NCBI GenBank assembly: GCA_031216445.1 | Contig: CM062198.1 | Location: forward strand, 496,001-560,000 | DNA from: Lateolabrax maculatus | Taxonomy: Eukaryota > Chordata > Actinopteri > Acropomatiformes > Lateolabracidae | Length of the DNA: 64,000 bases | Reading direction: 5' to 3' | Shown: positions 57,811 through 64,000 of the stretch, piece by piece | Layout: each line of letters begins with the position of its first letter | Position numbering within the stretch: position 1 is the first letter of the stretch | Translations under genes and position numbers: made by a program | Notes under the pieces: model-generated | The model's database searches: none | What the model saw: only the letters and a program-made list of their open reading frames with translations | Told to the model about the DNA's origin: nothing

Positions 57811-58359
57811 TTTGTCAGTGGTTCACAATCTCCAGCTACTAGCAGTGGTCCTATACAGGTGGGTGTAGCTATGCGTTTTGCGGCTTCATCTGCTAAGTTG
57901 TTGCCTTTAGCTATCAGGGAATTCGTTTTTTGATGAGCTACGCATTTAATGATGGCTAACACTTTTGGATGGTGTATGGCTTCTAGTAAAGCTGAGATGG
58001 CAGAAATGACGACATGTGTCTCACCGTTTGTGGTTTGGGAGCTTTCGATACTGCCTCAATTTGTGAGGGCACTATAGCTCATTTAGTGCCACAGAGTTGT
58101 CTACCTAAGTATTCAACCTGTGTCTGGCAAAACTGTAATTTATTTTTACTCACCTTGTGAGCCCCCTTTTCTAAAGCCATCAGGGCTGAGACTGAGTCTT
58201 GTGCACATTGAGCTTTGGAGGTGCTACATATCAAGAGATCATCTACATATTGTAGTACTGTACTGGACACGTCTAGGTGTTGCAGGTCATTAGCCAATAC
58301 TCGACTGAATATTGAGGGACTTTCAACATAGCTCTGCGGGAGACGTGTGTACGTATACT
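56536..58359 (-). mobile_element. ERV pol 3' part in L unit 2
   Basis: RT palm is 58079-58359, the RNase H end about 57809-58000 and the integrase N-domain and core end 57256-57750; the C-domain is about 56897-57097. It has the same internal deletions and the same stop as L unit 1. The TA tract is shorter, and a substitution alters the loop of the hairpin near 57738. Confidence 0.8.
57749..57808. repeat. (TA)n tract in L unit 2
   Basis: It is uninterrupted by TCAT but has the AAGTTTGTC flank, so it mixes the two tract types. Confidence 0.95.
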
Positions 58360-61300
58360 CACTGTAAAATCTAATTAGTTGACCTTACTTAAAAAAAGTA
58401 TGCAAACTCGTTGCAAATTAAGCAAAGTAATCTTAAGAATAGTGAGTTAGAAAAGCTTGTTTATTTTAAGTGTGCAGTACCAAATCAAGTAGTACAACTA
58501 AAAAAAAAAAAAAAAAAGTTCATGTAACTTAATAGCCATGCTTAGTGTTAACTTAATTTTTTCATTTTGTGTGGACTGCTTGATACAAATTTAACCCCAC
58601 TTAGAATTATGATACCTACTACTTACTACTCACTCATTTTTTTTCAGTTCATTTCAGTTCAGTTAAATTAAACAAACCAATTTCCTTGAATGGGTCCTTG
58701 TCCTTCTCCCATTTCTTATCTATTTTAGCTGTTATTACCTAATAAAGGGAAAAACACCACAAACATATACTTTAAAAGAACACTCACTGGGTTTGTTCAG
58801 CTGCATTACAACATTTATTAAAAAAATAATTGCATCACTGACAGATCTAGACTGAACAATAAATGTTCGATATTGTTACTTTTGATTCCAATTCTCCAAT
58901 ATAAAATGTGTGTTTTATCACTCATGTAATAACCTTACAATAAACAATAAAATTACTGTTCTCTATCCTCTTGTCATATTTAATGTATTTTAAAGTTAGT
59001 TGCAAAATTGCTCATAGTGTGATCTATGTCTGTTAGGCTATTGTAATAACAATATGCATTAAATCTATTATTCAGCCTCAAGTGTTCTGTTCCCAAGTAT
59101 CACTTTCTTGTACATTCAAGTACAAAACAGCAGCTAAACAACAAACTTGTGGTTTGATTTGACTGTAGAACATGACATGGACATGGCAAAAATAAAACCA
59201 CATTTTTGTGAGCTAATTCTATGCATGTAACAGTCTCACAATATTAAACAGGTAAACACCTGATAATTACAGGACTTCAGTGCATGCAAAATCATTGCAT
59301 TTCTGATCAAAACTGAAAGTACAACAAATGCTTTTGTGTCCCAAAGCGAGCATCAGTCCAAGGTTTAAACCAACACAGAAAAACATCACTCCTTGGGTTT
59401 TGTATTTGTACTACATTATAACTACTATAATTAAAAGTTTTCCCAAAACACAAATGTAAACAGGTCAACCTTGCTAGGTTCCTTTCTGACAACATTATCT
59501 AACAACTCTTTGCAACACAAGGTGGCGCTATTTCCACCATTAGCATACTAGCATAACATGGTACACTTTAATAGAATTTTTTTTTTTTTTGAGATCATAA
59601 ACAAGCCAGCTCAGTTGCATGAAAGCATAAAACTTTCTCTGATAACAGGAGAACATTAACTGCTGCATAATTTACAAAGTGCTATCTGACAGCTGATGGC
59701 TCTTTACTGGTCTAACCCAGTAGACTGTTCTTCAGAGTTAACAGTTTTGGTGGGAGGTTTTCTTTCCCAGTCCAAGCATCACAGTCTGAATGAAGTTGAG
59801 TGTATTTGCCATGCATTTTGGGTAATCCAAATGCAAAGCATATGTAAGCCCAAATAACAGACAAACTGCCTGAGGCAAGTTTTTTTATATGATCCATGAT
59901 GATACCTCCCTCCAGAATGATGGCAGTGGAGATGGGCTGGAGGTCTACTGAACTTGGACCCTCATGAGGATTATCTTCACTGACAACTGTCAGCACACCG
60001 ACAGTGCATTCTAGGGCCTCGTCTCTCGCTGTACCCTACAAAGACACACACACACATTCTTCAGCATGGCAATTTATGCTCTTCTAAACATTCATTTTTA
60101 ATGTTGAAAGCATTTGCTAGGGAATATGGTTTTAAATATGTGTTCATACTGGATTGTTACAATATAACCAACAAAATAAATGTGGTATGATTAAACTAAA
60201 GCTATGGTCCACAAGGTCCATATATTCTTAAACAGTGACACTGACTTTTCAGCCTGGACTCCTGCTCCTTAGATTTACAATTAATTAATGTGTACAACGT
60301 TTATGTGGCAAATTTCATTTTTATTTACTGGCTGTTTAAATACCTCTCAGATTAGCTGTGGAGGAATTGCCATACAAAATACATCAATCACTGTACAAAA
60401 TGTATATTGTATATTGTGCAGATAAAATTACATCTTCTATGTCAGCACAGATATAGTTCTATTTTAATGCAGACCAAACTTTTTCTTATGTGCAAGTACT
60501 TACAGAGCATGTCTTGAAGAATTCACTGGAGTCGTCACCAAGTAAAATAGGAATGCCTTTGAGGACAACAGAGCGAAGTACTGTCACGTCTGGTGTCTAA
60601 TGATACACAGAGAGAGAAAAGACCAGTTAACAGAGTAATTTGCAAGGCACAAGCACAAGTCAGACAGGAAATAGAATAGGTTGGGCTGGATCATCTCATT
60701 TAGAACTTGATTGATGAACTATCACACAGATCAAAAGCAAAATTAACCTACTTACCATCCAGCTCATGTGCTGCATCAGCTCACTGAGCTTCTGGCCAAC
60801 AGTTCCCCTTCTTGTTTTGAAAAGTTCAATGAAACGTGGGGTATACTGGTCCAGAGCCTCAAAGAAGTCTCCCTCAAGATTCTTACTTGCGATTCTGTTG
60901 AACTCAGCAAACACCTGAAAAGTAGAGAGAGGGGTGGGTAGGGATGGAGAGATGGCAGAAGTGTTAACATTCCAACAAGTGTGTTTGGATTTCTAGCCAC
61001 ACACCTTGAATTTCTTTTTGATAGGCATTATTTTATTGGTTGAGAACAAAAATAGTTTACCTGTCTGTGAAGAGTGCTGGCCATCGTTCAACAATGTTCT
61101 GTACAGCAGGTTCCTTTTCTACAATTTCTTGTCTGCGTAGTGGGAATGATTGGTCCATCATTTGTGAGATGAGAGTGCCATTGGGTTGTTTCTTCTTTAT
61201 TTCTTCCACGAGAACCTTTCTGGCATTTTCAAGGCTTGTTTCATCATGTCCTTCAGGTAAGTTAGGTAGGTAGTTTGCTTCACCTCTTTTTGGCCGTTTG

Positions 61301-63358
61301 ATATTCTTGCTTGAGGATTCTCCTTCTGGGTTGCCTTTACTTCTTTTGCCTCCATTGATTGCTACATCCTCACATCCAGCTTTTTGAAGCTTTGTGCGAT
61401 AATTTAAGGCTGTTTTTCCAGCCATACCATCTGTGTGGTCCAGGCTCAGTGAGGCAGGGGTGTTTGCTAATTAGTGCTTTTGCAACACTGCTGAAGTCAT
61501 CATCTTTAGGGTAAGCCTTGAAACTGTACATCGTCTCAGCAAGCTTTTCTAGTATGTCATGCTTCATATCTCGTGGTAGAGTCATACGTGTTCCATCCTT
61601 CATAAAGGCAAGATCTGCCTGTCTGAGTCTATAGTCAACATCAACTGAGAAATTGGGTATGTCAAAGAAATCTGGCCACTGTTGTCTTAGCGATGGTGAT
61701 GCTCTTCCTGTCGACAGGATCTCAGTGTCTGCTGTGCTGCACTCAGTGTCTGATGTTGTGGTGGGTGATGACAATGCGGTTAAATGGAGAGTCACAAGAG
61801 GGATGATTTTGAGCGTAGCTCTTTCAGGTAAATCAGTTATTTCAGTCAAATTGCAGAGGGCATTATGGAAGTCTTGATCTTCATACTGCAGTTTAAAGTC
61901 ATACTGCAGTGACAGTTTATCTACCAGTTGCACTTTTAATTCTTCAATAGACTGTGGTCTCTCATTTAAAGTCAACTTCCTGATATCATCTTCAGCGATG
62001 ATGAGTAGAGCAAGCTGAATGGAATGAAGAGAGGAGCGATATTTAGGGTGTAGATTTCCAAGTACCCAGTAGATGGCAGCTTGTGTTTCTTTCTGGAGGT
62101 TCCCAAGGGCTTAGCCACCTCAAAATCATCTATGTACAAGAAAAGAGCAATCCTGAATTCTTCCTCTGTCAAGAGAGAATTGTCTTTAAACCGGTAACCA
62201 TCCCTGTGAGATCTATATCCCTGTGACAAATTTGTCTCAGATGACATGGCCTCATCTAAAATTTCTCCATTGTTTAGTAATGTCTGCAGCATTTTTAGTA
62301 TGGGGATATACACAACTGTCTGCCTGTCATTTTTTAGGACAAACTCAATAGGCGTCACCACTGAGAATTCTTTTCAAATGTATGATGTTCGCTTGCTAGT
62401 GGTTGACAATGACCCCCTAGTAGAAGTGAATTTCAGGAATACATTATTCTCAGTAAATACTTTAGCTATCTCACTCACTTAAGAGTCCTCAACATCTCCA
62501 CAATGTTGATTTAGTATTTTTCCAACCGAGGTATGTAACAATGGCTGTGAAAGCACATAAATTTGGTTGATCTGCTCTATAACTTCTTGCAGGGCATTTT
62601 CAGAGATGTTAAGAATCGATGACATTTTCAGAAAAACAGCAGCTACATTATGTTCCAACTGACTCTCCAAGTCTCCCACATCTTCATTGAGCTCAGTAAC
62701 CTCAAACTCAACCTGATCAGTTTCAGGGGCACTATCCTCAGGTTGAATATTTATATTAGGTGGAGGTACCTCAAGTACATTATGTGACACAATTTCAGGT
62801 TTGAATGCCATCTTATTGTGGTCTTGATGTTCTTTGCTTTTATGTGCATTAAAGGTTGAATAAACATTGCTCTGAAAGCTACAGCCTTGATATGGACAGG
62901 AAACCTTTTGCTTCAGCTTCAAATGTCTTCGTAAATGGGTAAAAAAGTCAGCTCCAGTGCAAGGCTCCACAAAGTCACACAGCTGACAATGGAAAGCAGT
63001 TTCACCCACGTTCCCCAGGTCCTTTTGAGTGTGCCATGTTGATAAGTGGACTTTGAGTGCATTGAAAGATTTAAATGTGCACAGGCACTCCTTATAAAGG
63101 CACGGTAGTGGTGATATTCGAGTGTGGCACCCGTGTTTTAAGCGGTAATGCTTAAGTAAGAAGCACCTCTTTTCAGCACAAAATGTGCAGTACTTACACA
63201 ACCACTGCATAGGAAGTTTTTTGTCTTCTTGAAAAATCTGAAAAGAAAAGATCATTTTAGCATCAAGCCCGGCAAAATAGAAACAAAAAACAAAAACACT
63301 AACATGCAGTATCAGACTTGAAATACCAGAGCAACAGAAAAAAACCTTCCTTGCAAAA
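58360..63358 (-). mobile_element. CACTA-like element copy 10, 5' part deleted
   Basis: The terminus is at 58360. The arm 58360-59711 shares the ATTACTG variant near 58955 with copies 3 and 9 and has a private AAGTTAG near 58995. No gene is seen in it. Confidence 0.75.
59712..63237 (-). pseudogene. Zinc-finger/PB1 fusion gene copy 10
   Basis: Exon 3 is 61061-63237, exon 4 is 60756-60914, exon 5 is 60504-60596 and exon 6 is 59712-60035. Stops are at 62479 (TAA) and 62374 (TGA). Private changes are Ile for Met in EEMKKK and Glu for Lys in ILDKAMS. It is promoterless, with the junction at 63359. Confidence 0.86.
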
Positions 63359-63640
63359 TTGTCTCAGCTACAAACGCAGGTCGGAAAAATGGTGACCACC
63401 AGACTGCTTGAAGGCGTCTCAACACCTCCCCACTTGTGCAATGGTCCTGACCATGCGCACTACGTGTAGCAACCTGTACCAAAGATGTTGGGAGGACAAT
63501 ATGTCCATGTGCACTTCGCCATAGCCCATGTGATGGACCTTCTTCAGTGATTATACTTGCCCCCCTTTTTGCCCATACAGAATGTGCATATGGACTTGCC
63601 TGATGTTGTGCTGCTATTACATAGCAGCACATATATATAG

Positions 63641-63681
<41 letters not shown>

Positions 63682-64000
63682 TATATATATAAGTTTGTCA
63701 GTGGTTCACAATCTCCAGCTACTAGCAGTGGTCCTATACAGGTGGGTGTAGCTATGCGTTTTGCGGCTTCATCTGCTAAGTTGTTGCCTTTAGCTATCAG
63801 GGAATTCGTTTTTTGATGAGCTACGCATTTAATGATGGCTAACACTTTTGGATGGTGTATGGCTTCTAGTAAAGCTGAGATGGCAGAAATGACGACATGT
63901 GTCTCACCGTTTGTGGTTTGGGAGCTTTCGATACTGCCTCAATTTGTGAGGGCACTATAGCTCATTTAGTGCCACAGAGTTGTCTACCTAAGTATTCAAC
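63359..64000 (-). mobile_element. ERV pol fragment 10, cut by window edge
   Basis: The integrase N-domain (63373-63632) and the RNase H end (about 63692-63885) are present. The RT palm begins near 63960 and leaves the window. Confidence 0.82.
63631..63691. repeat. (TA)n tract in ERV fragment 10
   Basis: TCAT interruption is present; the tract is near the right edge of the window. Confidence 0.95.

Larger units (their letters stand above)
38859..61971 (-). repeat. Higher-order repeat block 3 (S-S-L)
   Basis: The block is 23113 bp with connectors S (40245), S (46135) and L (51986-57480). The long connector matches that of block 1 almost base for base at a constant offset near 38227. The block differs from block 1 mainly in microsatellite length. 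Confidence 0.75.
1..64000 (-). repeat. Head-to-tail macrosatellite array of ERV/CACTA-like units
   Basis: The same block recurs ten times in one orientation. Homologous anchors (first codon of the PB1-like segment) lie at 623, 6498, 12374, 23758, 29641, 35516, 38862, 44752, 50617 and 61975. Spacings are about 5.88 kb (S), 11.38 kb (L) or 3.35 kb (the deleted D connector). Copies differ by only a few substitutions per kilobase by eye, plus changes in A-tract, CA and TA length, so amplification or homogenisation is recent. The private substitutions argue against simple re-use of the same reads in assembly, but collapse or mis-joining cannot be excluded. Both window edges fall inside the array. 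Confidence 0.97.

Noticed and set aside
1..64000. Array is purely an assembly artefact
   Set aside because: Units carry private substitutions, different TA lengths and three connector types with consistent joints. An error at single joints remains possible, but not for the array as a whole.

Overview
The window is vertebrate nuclear DNA, most likely from a teleost fish. It has spliced genes with GT/AG introns, (TA)n and (CA)n microsatellites, a gammaretrovirus-like endogenous retrovirus (ERV), a Jockey/CR1/L2-type LINE fragment, and a multicopy zinc-finger/SAMD3-like family that I know from general knowledge as abundant in fish genomes. All recognisable coding matter lies on the minus strand, and almost nothing is single copy.

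The whole 64 kb is one head-to-tail tandem array. The basic short unit (S, about 5.88 kb) joins a 0.87-kb piece of ERV pol (RT palm, end of RNase H, N-terminal integrase) to a 5.0-kb truncated element carrying a broken zinc-finger/PB1 gene. The long unit (L, about 11.4 kb) has 5.5 kb more: the 5' part of that element with its CpG-rich promoter, exons 1-2 and a fold-back element, then the 5' part of the same ERV pol, a LINE fragment, an LTR and the ERV integrase 3' part. Read along the plus strand, the connectors between successive gene copies run S S L S S D S S L S, where D is an L connector with an 8.0-kb deletion. This gives a higher-order repeat of about 23.1 kb.

The L units (8760-16158 and 47014-54385) explain the gene. 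A 7.4-kb segment begins and ends with CACTG and sits inside the ERV reverse transcriptase, flanked by a 4-bp direct repeat. Its only recognisable gene has four C2H2 fingers fused to a PB1-like/SAMD3-like C-terminal half. I infer that this is the coding part of a CACTA/EnSpm-like DNA transposon whose two genes were fused by an internal deletion. Every copy that covers the relevant site shares the same lesions: two in-frame stops, two frameshifts and an exon-phase mismatch. The element was therefore dead before the locus was amplified.

Inferred history: the ERV inserted in or next to a LINE; the CACTA-like element inserted into the ERV RT; a segment from ERV pro/RT to LINE was duplicated in tandem (junction near 17220 and 55447); a 5.5-kb deletion made the S unit; S and L units were amplified together as a triplet; later deletion (38763) and patchy sequence exchange followed. 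Only gene copies 3, 6 and 9 keep a promoter. No tRNA, rRNA, CRISPR or intact gene was found.
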